Positions 1 through 6,754 are shown, counted from the first letter of the stretch. The stretch: 11,252 nucleotides of DNA from Saprospiraceae bacterium UBA6168 (GCA_002435785.1 DIUC01000086.1:1-11252); one strand, 5' to 3'. Notes: generated from the sequence alone by a model not told the origin. Made by a program: numbers and translations.

Positions 1-934
1 TTACTTCTTTGAGGGGATTCAAATTACTTTTGATTTCGTCTTTTTCTACAATAGCACAACAAGCTTGATTGGTTGTTGAAGGCATAGATAGCAAGCCAAG
101 TTTGCCTATGGTCGCACCATACATGGCCATGACTACCGAACCTGTTGGAAAGAGTTTAGCAGATGATTTATCTACAGCGTCTTCGGTTATTTTTTCTTCG
201 CTTTCAAGCAAGATGCTATCAGCTAATTCTTTTGATTTAAACCAATTTATTTCGCCTGTATAAAAATTCTCATTTGCTCTTGATGGTGTCCCTCCCGAAC
301 TTGTATCATACAATTCAGTAAGCCGAAACTTTGCCACCTTATTCAGTAGCTTGTAACTTGCAAACGCCTTCTCCTCCAACAACCGCACCCGCCGCAGATT
401 ATTCTCTATCAAGTCATCATACCCCGATAAGATGCTGGCGATTTTGCGCTGCGTGTTTTTGTCCTTTGGAGCGGTAAAGGTGTATTGGCATATTTTAGTC
501 GGTGAAGTATGTTTCACTGTTGCGCCTGTGGCCCCATTTGCTACAAATCGCTGGTAAGAAAATGTCCGCATCAACCAGTACAAGTAGTTCAAATCAAAAT
601 CATCCGTCAACAGTTTTACAAGACCAATTCGCTGATTGTGCAAAAATCTTTTGCCAAACCAAGCTGGAACTTTAGCAGTAAAGCCAAGTGTATCTGCTTC
701 TTTGCTCAAGTCAGTCATTGTGACAATTACATCATTTTCGTCTAAAATGTAATCCACAGGAAATTCTCCGTTATAATACTTTAATTTGTGTGCTTTGAAG
801 CCACCACCAATGTTAAAATTACCTGGATTCAACAAAATGTCATCAGTAGGTTCATCTGAAAAGAATTCTCCTTTAAAAGCATAACCATGCTTTATATGAA
901 TTATGTCTGCAAGACAATATTTCTCCCACTTCAT
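1..934 (-). CDS. hsdS: Type I restriction-modification specificity subunit HsdS (partial, cut by left edge)
   Basis: HsdS is the DNA-recognition subunit of a type I RM complex; each of its two target-recognition domains (TRDs) reads half of a bipartite site, and it docks HsdM and HsdR. Reading the minus strand from the ATG at 934-932 gives 311 uninterrupted codons to the window edge. Residues 1-153 form TRD1 and contain VANGATGATVKHTSPTKI, a typical TRD end. Residues 154-195 are the central conserved helix, with the family signature TQRKIASILSGYDDLIENN followed by RRVRLLEEKA. TRD2 starts around residue 203 (SGGTPSRANENFYTGEINWF) and includes MYGATIGKLG. Family members are usually about 380-450 residues, so the end of TRD2 and the distal conserved helix lie outside the window. 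The start codon overlaps the hsdM stop (ATGA, 931-934), which supports both the start choice and translational coupling. The TRDs are AT-richer than the central helix and hsdM. Function is secure from the family; target sequence unknown. Confidence 0.93.
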   Translation of the reverse strand, partial: MKWEKYCLADIIHIKHGYAFKGEFFSDEPTDDILLNPGNFNIGGGFKAHKLKYYNGEFPVDYILDENDVIVTMTDLSKEADTLGFTAKVPAWFGKRFLHNQRIGLVKLLTDDFDLNYLYWLMRTFSYQRFVANGATGATVKHTSPTKICQYTFTAPKDKNTQRKIASILSGYDDLIENNLRRVRLLEEKAFASYKLLNKVAKFRLTELYDTSSGGTPSRANENFYTGEINWFKSKELADSILLESEEKITEDAVDKSSAKLFPTGSVVMAMYGATIGKLGLLSMPSTTNQACCAIVEKDEIKSNLNPLKEV

Positions 935-3021
935 ATCTCCAATTCTTTAAAGTTCTCAAATATCGCCCTCGCCAGCCCAATCGCCTCCTCGTTCAGCCCT
1001 TCCAGTTCGATATGGATTTCGTTCAGTCGCTCCTCGTAGTCAAAATCATCGTCGGTGGTGGAGTCCACCCCCACATAGCGGCCGGGGCTGAGGCTCCAGT
1101 CCTTGGCAGCTATTTCGGCCTGTGTCACCACCTTGCAGAGGCCCTCCACATCGGCATATACACCATCGGGGAAGCGGGTGGTGAGCCAGTGGGCCTGTTT
1201 CCAGAAGTATTCGGTTTCGTGCAATAGGCCGGGTTCGTCCTCGCTGGGGTTGCCGCTGAGGCGGAGTTGCAGGCTGCGCAGTTCGTCGAGTTGGGCTTTC
1301 AGGTCGAGTTCCTTCCAGTCCTTGTTGCGGTTCAGTTGGTATTCCTTGGTGGCGGTGGCGAGGCAGTCCAGCAGTTGCTTGATGAGCTTGTCCTGTGGTT
1401 TGCGCAGCGCCTTGCATTTATTGGCGATGGCTTCAAGTCCCTCTCCATTTGGAGAGGGATTTAGGGTGAGGCCCATTAGCTCATTTTGTAGTTCATAGAC
1501 CAGGTCAGTTTCGCAGGCTTCCAAATCATTGATGAACGCTACGGCATCCTTGTTCTCCTTGGTGAACCGCTCGGCGAAGTCCAGGGCATCCTGTCCTATC
1601 CGTTGCAGTTTCAACTGCAATTTGCGGACGGCCTCGGCGGTGTCCTTGGCCAGGTCGTGGGCAGTTTGCAGGTAGCCCTTCACGGTTGTCTCCAGCTTTT
1701 GGGCATTGCCCCGGTACAGGTTCACGATGCAAATCTGGTTCTGCAATTGCTCCGGGCTGAAATCGTTCACCTTGCTCGTTACCTTGCGGTAAATCTTGCG
1801 GGCGTCGAGCATCAGCACTTGGTCGCTTTTGGCGGCATCCTGTTCCTTCGCCCGGTCAAAAAACCAGAGGGTACAGGGCAGCGAGCGGGTATAGAAGAAA
1901 TTATTGCCGATGGCCACCATCACATCCACGGCCCCGGTCTTCACTAATTTTTCCCGGATGTCCTTTTCGGTATGCCCCGCATCGCTGGCCGAGGAGGCCA
2001 TCACGAAGCCCGCCCGTCCGGTGGGTTTCAAGTAGCCGTAGAAGTATTGAATCCAGAGGTAGTTGGCATTGTCGTTCTTGGGCAGCAGGCGGGTTTTAGT
2101 CCCTTTGTCATCCTCGGTAAAGAGCAGCCGTGGGTCTTCCTTCACCGATTGTTTGCCCTTGTCCACGCCGTCCACGTTGAAGGGCGGGTTGGCCATCACG
2201 AAATCGCAGCGGCCCACCAGGTCGTGCTTGTCCTCGTAGAAAGTATTGCCCTCCTTGATATTCCCCTCCAGGCCATGCACGGCGAGGTTCATCTTCGCCA
2301 GCTTGGTGTTTAGTTCTGCTTTCTCCTGTCCGTAGAAAGTGACTTTTTCCGCAGGTTTCAGCCCCTCGCTTTCGATGAAATAGCCCGTCTGCACGAACAT
2401 GCCCGCCGAGCCGCAGGCCGGGTCGAAGACGGTGCCGTGGTCGGGTTCTATCACATTAACGATGGTCTGCACAAGGCTCATCGGCGTGAAGAACTCGCCG
2501 CCCTCCTGTGCGCCCGTCATGGCGAATTTGTTGAGGAAATACTCGTAAATCTTGCCAAAGAGGTCGCCCTCCGCCTTTTGCAGCACCTCTTTGTTGAAAA
2601 TGCGGAGGAGTTCCCGCAGCAGTTCCTTACTGAAAATGGAGAAGTTTCGGGGAAGTACGCCTTTAAGGTTGTCGTACTCGTCCTCAATCAGCTTCATGGC
2701 ATTGTCAATCGCCTCGCCGATGTCGGCGCTTTCCGGCAGCGATACCAAATAGTCGAACTGCGATTGTTCCGGCAGGTACATAGCGTTCTGCTCCTCGAAG
2801 TCCTTTTTGGTCAATGCCCGCCTTCCCCGCTGTGGGTGGTAGGGCAGGTCTTTTTCCACTTCTACTTTCACTTTCTGGAAGCGGTTGTAGGCGTGCCGCA
2901 GGAATATCAGGCCCAGCACGGGCATGGAGTATTCCGAGGCGGTCAGCTTGCTGTTCGCTCGGAGCTGGTCGGCGGCCCGCCAGAGTTCGGCTTCGAGTTT
3001 GCGGAGTTGTGTTCCTTGCAT
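931..3021 (-). CDS. hsdM: Type I restriction-modification DNA methyltransferase subunit HsdM
   Basis: HsdM transfers a methyl group from S-adenosylmethionine to the N6 of adenine in the site read by HsdS, protecting host DNA; M2S is the methylase and the complex restricts only with HsdR. The 696-residue product has a helical HsdM N-terminal domain (about 1-145) and an N6-methyltransferase domain (about 150-420) with the SAM motif FDPACGSAGMF (199-209) and catalytic motif IV NPPF (278-281). Next comes a charged, probably coiled-coil segment (about 440-590), then a typical HsdM C-terminus with LSPGRYVG (644-651) and EERLNEIHIELEGLNEEA. It is longer than E. coli HsdM (529 residues); the surplus is mainly in the coiled-coil part. 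Residues about 518-527 (LTLNPSPNGEG) are encoded by a palindromic repeat inserted in frame. All catalytic motifs are intact. No clear ribosome-binding site precedes the ATG. It forms an operon with hsdS; no hsdR is adjacent on the upstream side. Confidence 0.96.
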   Translation of the reverse strand: MQGTQLRKLEAELWRAADQLRANSKLTASEYSMPVLGLIFLRHAYNRFQKVKVEVEKDLPYHPQRGRRALTKKDFEEQNAMYLPEQSQFDYLVSLPESADIGEAIDNAMKLIEDEYDNLKGVLPRNFSIFSKELLRELLRIFNKEVLQKAEGDLFGKIYEYFLNKFAMTGAQEGGEFFTPMSLVQTIVNVIEPDHGTVFDPACGSAGMFVQTGYFIESEGLKPAEKVTFYGQEKAELNTKLAKMNLAVHGLEGNIKEGNTFYEDKHDLVGRCDFVMANPPFNVDGVDKGKQSVKEDPRLLFTEDDKGTKTRLLPKNDNANYLWIQYFYGYLKPTGRAGFVMASSASDAGHTEKDIREKLVKTGAVDVMVAIGNNFFYTRSLPCTLWFFDRAKEQDAAKSDQVLMLDARKIYRKVTSKVNDFSPEQLQNQICIVNLYRGNAQKLETTVKGYLQTAHDLAKDTAEAVRKLQLKLQRIGQDALDFAERFTKENKDAVAFINDLEACETDLVYELQNELMGLTLNPSPNGEGLEAIANKCKALRKPQDKLIKQLLDCLATATKEYQLNRNKDWKELDLKAQLDELRSLQLRLSGNPSEDEPGLLHETEYFWKQAHWLTTRFPDGVYADVEGLCKVVTQAEIAAKDWSLSPGRYVGVDSTTDDDFDYEERLNEIHIELEGLNEEAIGLARAIFENFKELEI
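1438..1459. repeat. Perfect 22-bp palindrome (small dispersed-type repeat) inside hsdM
   Basis: Two 10-base arms (TCCCTCTCCA and its reverse complement) flank a TT centre. The palindrome is followed at 1460-1474 by ATTTAGGGTGAGGCC. This combination resembles the short CCCTCTCC...GGAGAGGG repeats with a GGGTGAGGC tail that I recall from many Bacteroidota genomes, usually between genes. On the hsdM strand it is read without a stop as LNPSPNGEG in the coiled-coil region, where an extra loop is likely tolerated. The palindrome is seen directly; its membership of a dispersed family is from memory. Confidence 0.75.
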
Positions 3022-3040
3022 GGTTGTTTATGAAATAGAA

Positions 3041-3073
3041 AGACCTCCCAAGCCCCTAAGCCTTGGAAGGTCT
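3041..3073. repeat. Hairpin-forming inverted repeat in the hsdM leader
   Basis: AGACCTCCCAAG (3041-3052) pairs with CTTGGAAGGTCT (3062-3073) at 11 of 12 positions across a 9-base loop. It begins about 20 bases upstream of the hsdM ATG, so an hsdM transcript starting further upstream would carry it as a structured leader. It resembles the AGACCTTCCAAGG-type palindromic repeats common between Bacteroidota genes. No U-tract follows on either strand within a few bases, so a terminator role is not supported. Confidence 0.6.
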
Positions 3074-3098
3074 TCGCACACCCCAAATGCCAAACTTT

Positions 3099-3216
3099 CC
3101 AAGTTTTGAAAACTTAGGAAGTCTAATGCGGTGATGAATGGGTCAGCGGGTCTCATGTCTTGGTCGTTTTGTGGGCCGCAAGTTAGTGAAATATCGCTTT
3201 CTACCAAACAACCCAT
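3099..3216 (+). repeat. Dispersed repeat, copy A (upstream of hsdM)
   Basis: This segment recurs at 6203-6323 in the same orientation. The core 3133-3216 matches 6237-6323 with five substitutions and one 3-base gap, about 94% identity by hand alignment. The head (3099-3132) is more diverged and forms an imperfect palindrome around CCAAGTTTTGAAAACTT. Read on the minus strand, both cores form an open frame starting MG(C/G)LVES. However, all five substitutions change the amino acid and none is silent, so I treat it as a DNA repeat and not a gene. Confidence 0.85.
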
Positions 3217-3218
3217 TC

Positions 3219-3363
3219 AAGTTCTTGCAAGTTTGCAACTTGCAAGGCTCGGCATTGGCAAATAGGCAGTCATTCCTTGGGCGCAAATGCAGGCTTTGAC
3301 GTAAAATAAAGCCTGCAAAGCCGTCCATGCGTAGCCTTGCAAGTTGCAAACTTGCAAGAACTT
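3219..3363. mobile_element. MITE-like element with perfect 31-bp inverted repeats
   Basis: Positions 3219-3249 and 3333-3363 are perfect reverse complements over 31 bases and bound a 145-bp unit. Each arm is itself palindromic around CTTGCAAGTT-TGC-AACTTGCAAG, so it can fold alone or pair with the other arm. The interior holds a second hairpin: TGCAGGCTTT (3288-3297) pairs with AAAGCCTGCA (3308-3317). The unit has no coding capacity. I see no convincing target-site duplication at its borders. The left arm begins two bases after dispersed-repeat copy A. The structure is directly visible; transposition by an enzyme encoded elsewhere is an inference from its MITE-like shape. Confidence 0.7.
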
Positions 3364-3542
3364 CATTTCTTAAATACTACTGAAATTATACTTGCAACAA
3401 CTGGGGATTCATCGCAATTTTTTATGTCTTAAATATCGGATGCTAAAATTCATCTGGTGGAAGAAACCAGCCTAGTATTAATAGCCTTTGTTTTTATTTT
3501 ATGCCGCCTTTTTCAATACCTATTCAGAAGCATATTGTTGTG
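3364..3542. other. AT-rich spacer downstream of the secreted-protein gene
   Basis: This is the 3' side of the minus-strand T9SS-cargo gene. I find no ORF, tRNA or strong terminator here. The only inverted repeat noted, CTGGT/ACCAG near 3453-3469, has a 5-bp stem and is too weak to call. Composition matches the AT-rich gene it follows and not the GC-rich hsdM side. Confidence 0.4.
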
Positions 3543-5888
3543 TTATTGTTTAATTATCCTATTTGATAGAATCTTGCCATTTTTCAAAAATATTTTCAAA
3601 TAATAGCAGCCTGGTGGGAGTTCGTCGATATTAGGAGTATTTAGGAGTGACTCAAGAAGCCAAGTTCCTTGAGCATTGTACACTTGGATTTTATCAATTT
3701 CACTAATTCCCTTAAGATAAAAAATTCCGGTAGTAGGGTTTGGGTAAACAACTGAATCAAAATGCTTGTCGTTTGATTCAAATATACTGCTTGCAGTGTC
3801 GAATTTTTTGACATAAATACCCTTTACACAATATATAGAATAAGGAATATTTTGGGAATTGAATTCCAAATCCAAATACGTAGGATAAGCGGCTGTAAAC
3901 CCAACCTCACCGACAGTTTCCCATGCACCTCCCCCAACACTCTTCATCATTTTAGTCATTACATTATCTTGTATCACTAATACATGGGGGATGCCAAGGT
4001 TATCAAATGCTAATGCGAATGAATTATCAAAAACATTGGTAATGGAGGGCAAGGTATTCCATTGGTTATTACCCATTTTAAGAAATTTCAGATTGTTCGA
4101 ATCATGGTATATAACATATAGAATACCATTTTGATCAACTTCAAGTTCAAAATCCAATGGAAGGTTAATGTTCATACCCCATGATATGTCCTCCCATGAA
4201 TTACCGTTTAATTTTAATAAAGATAATAAAGTGCTCGTTGCTTGATCTCTATAAGCGATAAACACATCTCCATTTTGATTTGCCTTTATGGCAACCATGT
4301 TGGCTCCACCTTGAGATATTGTTATTGGTCCAACATATTCCCAAACACCATTAATAAAACGTCTAACAGATAATTTGTTATTTAGCGTCTGGTCTTGATA
4401 AGCTACAAAAGGGATGTCATTTCCATCAATAGTTAAAGATAAAAAACCAACTCCTCCTGCTGTAAAGCCATCTGCCCCCAAATTTTCCCAGCTCGTCCCA
4501 TTCCATTTTTTTACAGTAGCTTTGCCTCCGTTTGCTATAGACGTATAAGCTATAATCGGGTTCCCGCTTCCAGTCATTACCATCTTAAAGTCATTAACAC
4601 TTCCACTTGAAATATTTTCAATCCCCACGGTTTGCCAAGAAGCATTAATAAATTTTTTGACATTGGCTTGTCTGCCATTTGCCAGAAAGCCTGCAAAGGG
4701 AACATCATTATTTCCTATAAATACATGAGAATTAGTGCCTGCATTCTGAGCTAATCCCTCTGTCCCCAAAGTTGTCCATTTACCTCCAACCAAATGTTTG
4801 ACTTTTGATTTGGACTGAAATTTTAAATCTTCAAACGCTATATATTTTTCTCCAGCTTTATCAACCTCAAAATCAGCAACCCAACCTTTTAGTTGGCTGA
4901 ATGAATTTTCGTCTATATTCACCCAGTTTGTGCCATCAAAAACATTTACTTGATAAGTGTAATAAATGGGTACAAAACTCATCGTCATAACTACAGGCCT
5001 GCCATTATTATCAATAGCTATCTCTGAAAATGATACATTTGGGTTTGAAAAATAGTTTTGTCCAATATCAATCCAACTTACACCATCGAATTTCTTTACA
5101 GAAGCCTTGCCTTCATGGCTTTTGTCAGAATAAGCAAGATAGATATTGTCATCTTGGTCAAAAGCCATGTCAGGATTCTCCGATTGTATCGATTCCATAT
5201 CAGGAGTAGTTATGGAAATCCATTCGTTGCCATCAAATTTCTTAACATAAAGTGCATTGTCACCATAGCAAACATAAGGTGTGCCCTCACTATCAACTTT
5301 CAATGTAAAATCATAAACTATTTGATTGGAAAAACCAGCCTGACCAACAGTTTGCCATATTCCATTAACTAATTTCTTTACAGTAATCTTGCTTCCGTTT
5401 TGCCAGTCTTTGTATGCTACATATACCACATTATCATTACTAACCTCAATCTTGGTAATTGTTGCAATGCCTGCCGAAAAATTTGGGGTACCCACTGTTT
5501 CCCAAATACCGCCTACAAACCGTTTGGCAGTGGCCTTTTTGCTTAAATTATATTCTTGATAGACTACATAGGGTATGCCAGATGGACTTATGGATATATC
5601 AGCATCACTTGCTTGCGCTTCTGAAAACCCAGCTGTACCTACTGTTTCCCAATGACCATTTACATTGGTTCTGACAGTTGCTTTGAAGCTTTTCTCAGCA
5701 TCCGAGAAAACTACAAAAATTTGACCAGTTTCATCAATTGCAATGTTTGGCCCAATGCCCTCGTAGTAGGAGGGCTGATTGAAATCATCTTGTCCAACCG
5801 GAAGCCAAGCCTGTGAATACAGGTAGTTGGAACAAAGAAATATGGTGAATACTATTATGATTCTAATATAAAAAAAAGCATTTTTCAT
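3543..5888 (-). CDS. Secreted repeat protein with propeller-like repeats and T9SS type A sorting domain
   Basis: The 781-residue product is predicted to be exported by Sec and then passed across the outer membrane by the type IX system, ending up on the cell surface or released. Residues 1 to about 26 are a signal peptide: positive start, long hydrophobic core IIIVFTIFL, likely cleavage after YSQ. The body carries about 14 repeats of roughly 50 residues, each with a W-x-x-[VIL]-G-like motif (WETVGTAGF, WQTVGQAGF, WENLGADGF) followed by a [IV]xxDxxGxPYVAYxD-like strand, as in beta-propeller folds. The last 69 residues (713-781), beginning VVYPNPTTGIFYL and ending in LSNRIIKQ, are a classic Por secretion tail. 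No catalytic domain or ligand-binding motif is recognisable, so the substrate is unknown; adhesion or surface binding is a guess. The gene is visibly AT-richer than hsdM and lptD and stands alone between two copies of a dispersed repeat. Confidence 0.88.
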   Translation of the reverse strand: MKNAFFYIRIIIVFTIFLCSNYLYSQAWLPVGQDDFNQPSYYEGIGPNIAIDETGQIFVVFSDAEKSFKATVRTNVNGHWETVGTAGFSEAQASDADISISPSGIPYVVYQEYNLSKKATAKRFVGGIWETVGTPNFSAGIATITKIEVSNDNVVYVAYKDWQNGSKITVKKLVNGIWQTVGQAGFSNQIVYDFTLKVDSEGTPYVCYGDNALYVKKFDGNEWISITTPDMESIQSENPDMAFDQDDNIYLAYSDKSHEGKASVKKFDGVSWIDIGQNYFSNPNVSFSEIAIDNNGRPVVMTMSFVPIYYTYQVNVFDGTNWVNIDENSFSQLKGWVADFEVDKAGEKYIAFEDLKFQSKSKVKHLVGGKWTTLGTEGLAQNAGTNSHVFIGNNDVPFAGFLANGRQANVKKFINASWQTVGIENISSGSVNDFKMVMTGSGNPIIAYTSIANGGKATVKKWNGTSWENLGADGFTAGGVGFLSLTIDGNDIPFVAYQDQTLNNKLSVRRFINGVWEYVGPITISQGGANMVAIKANQNGDVFIAYRDQATSTLLSLLKLNGNSWEDISWGMNINLPLDFELEVDQNGILYVIYHDSNNLKFLKMGNNQWNTLPSITNVFDNSFALAFDNLGIPHVLVIQDNVMTKMMKSVGGGAWETVGEVGFTAAYPTYLDLEFNSQNIPYSIYCVKGIYVKKFDTASSIFESNDKHFDSVVYPNPTTGIFYLKGISEIDKIQVYNAQGTWLLESLLNTPNIDELPPGCYYLKIFLKNGKILSNRIIKQ

Positions 5889-6086
5889 CTGTAAGTAAAA
5901 TTTTAAGACGCAAATATTGTAATTCTTTTCTGCTTTTATTCTATTGAGTTGTAATTACTGAAAAAATATTTAGTCGCTATATCTAATTTCCAGTTAATGG
6001 TTAGTGGCAAAGATTTCTGACTTTAACTCCAACCACCTCCAACTGAGCCCCCTGTCTCCTTGGCGATGTTTTCCAATTCTAAGAAA
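5889..6086. other. AT-rich leader and unassigned sequence upstream of the secreted-protein gene
   Basis: The stretch 5889-6000 is AT-rich and probably holds the promoter and 5' leader of the secreted-protein gene. From about 6022 composition becomes GC-richer and no gene can be supported. A short minus-strand frame ending at the TAA on 6023-6025 reads LELENIAKETGGSVGGGWS, shifted relative to the adjacent HsdR-like fragment. It may be another gene remnant, but I do not recognise it. Confidence 0.3.
5911..5918 (-). promoter_or_regulatory. Possible Bacteroidota -7 box for the secreted-protein gene
   Basis: On the minus strand this reads AATATTTG, matching the Bacteroidota -7 consensus TAnnTTTG at all but the first base, about 22 bases upstream of the ATG. 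No clear TTTG element lies at the expected spacing further upstream, so the assignment is tentative. Confidence 0.25.
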
Positions 6087-6155
6087 ACGGGTGCCCCTGC
6101 CGATGATTTGCTTGAACTTGGTCATGCTTGCGATATTGGCATCCAGCACGATGAC
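6087..6155 (-). pseudogene. Relic of HsdR (type I restriction endonuclease) helicase motif VI
   Basis: The minus strand encodes VIVLDANIA directly followed by SMTKFKQIIGRGTR. This closely matches the motif VI region of the HsdR translocase as I know it from EcoKI-type enzymes, where a VLD...SMTEFKQIIGRGTR string carries the arginine finger of the SF2 motor. HsdR proteins are about 1000 residues, yet here the similarity is only about 23 residues. It stops in both directions: after GTR the frame loses resemblance, and before it runs into dispersed-repeat sequence. It sits in a 109-codon open frame (6323-5994) that is otherwise not protein-like. It lies on the same strand as hsdM and hsdS and about 3 kb upstream, as expected for an R-M-S order. 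I infer a leftover of a deleted or displaced hsdR. A chance match of this length and quality seems unlikely, but no database search was made. Confidence 0.65.
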
Positions 6156-6202
6156 ATTCCTTGGCAGGCGTGGGGTTAAGTGTGGGGACGTGACGAGGCC
6201 AT

Positions 6203-6323
6203 CCAAGTCTTGGAAACATGGAAGGTTAGGTGCTAAGATGAATGGGCGGTCAGCGGGTCTCATGCCTTGGTCGTTTAGTGCGCCGCAAGTTAGTGAAATA
6301 TTGCTTTCTACCAAACCACCCAT
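6203..6323 (+). repeat. Dispersed repeat, copy B (next to the HsdR relic)
   Basis: This is the second copy of the repeat at 3099-3216, in the same orientation. The core 6237-6323 is about 94% identical to 3133-3216, with an extra CGG after AATGGG. Its head again holds a palindrome, CCAAG-T-CTTGG (6204-6214). The two copies form direct repeats around the secreted-protein gene and the MITE-like element. Confidence 0.85.
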
Positions 6324-6386
6324 GCTGTTTTTCTAACATTTCTCTGAAGCGGTAAGGTTATCTTGGCAGAAGGTAGTTCGAGTTCG

Positions 6387-6638
6387 ACCCCGACCTATTT
6401 TCACTCGACCCCCACTGAATTTCACTCGACCCCGACCTATTTTCACTCGACCCCGACCTATTTTCACTCGACCCCCACTGAATTTCACTCGACCCCGACC
6501 GAATTTCAATCTACCCCGACCTATTTTCAATCGGCCCCGACCTATTTTCAATCTGCCCCTACCGAATTTCAATCTACCCCGACCGAATTTCAATCTACCC
6601 CGACCTATTTTCAATCGGCCCCGACCGATTTTCACTCG
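6387..6638 (+). repeat. Tandem array: 12 copies of a 21-bp unit
   Basis: Twelve 21-base units follow one another without a gap. Translated on the plus strand they alternate between TPTYFHS, TPTEFHS, TPTEFQS, APTYFQS and APTDFHS; on the minus strand they read as KIGRGRL/KFGRGRV-type heptads. Units 1-5 carry CAC (H), units 6-11 CAA (Q) and unit 12 CAC again. This clustering is what stepwise duplication by slippage or unequal recombination would leave. Both strands stay open through the array (plus 6363-6746 with a TTG start; minus 6731-6333 with a GTG start), because no unit variant contains a stop in those frames. Neither frame has convincing flanking protein sequence, so I do not call a gene. 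The array lies 3' of lptD. Confidence 0.9.
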
Positions 6639-6754
6639 GCACTGGCCAAGGAGGTGGCGTTCTACAACGGGACAATGGAAGTGCTGGCGGGAAACGTGCT
6701 GCTGGTGCGGGGAATCATGGCGGTCAGCCACGGGTTCCGACCTTGAAGCCGTCC
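6639..6754. other. GC-rich spacer between the tandem array and the lptD stop
   Basis: This is the immediate 3' side of lptD on the minus strand. No strong terminator hairpin with a U-tract is visible. The plus-strand frame continuing out of the array ends at 6746 after VAFYNGTMEVLAGNVLLVRG, which I cannot assign to a family. Confidence 0.35.

Noticed and set aside
69..745. Plus-strand ORFs 69-263 and 509-745
   Set aside because: They lie antisense to the well-supported hsdS frame and have no protein-family features.
1012..3216. Multiple plus- and minus-strand ORFs overlapping hsdM and its leader, including 2437-3033 (+) and 3028-3216 (-)
   Set aside because: Those inside hsdM are shadows of its GC-rich coding sequence. 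The 3028-3216 frame is dispersed-repeat copy A plus hairpin sequence.
3453..3469. Possible terminator hairpin downstream of the secreted-protein gene
   Set aside because: The stem is only 5 bp with no U-tract.
5994..6323. A genuine 109-residue gene on the minus strand
   Set aside because: It is a composite of dispersed-repeat copy B, unrecognisable sequence and a short HsdR-like fragment; it is better explained as debris.
6387..6638. CRISPR array
   Set aside because: The units are contiguous 21-mers with no unique spacers, and no cas gene is nearby.
6363..6746. 127-codon plus ORF and 132-codon minus ORF through the 21-bp array
   Set aside because: Both need non-ATG starts (TTG and GTG), are open on both strands because of the repeat unit itself, and lack recognisable flanking protein sequence.
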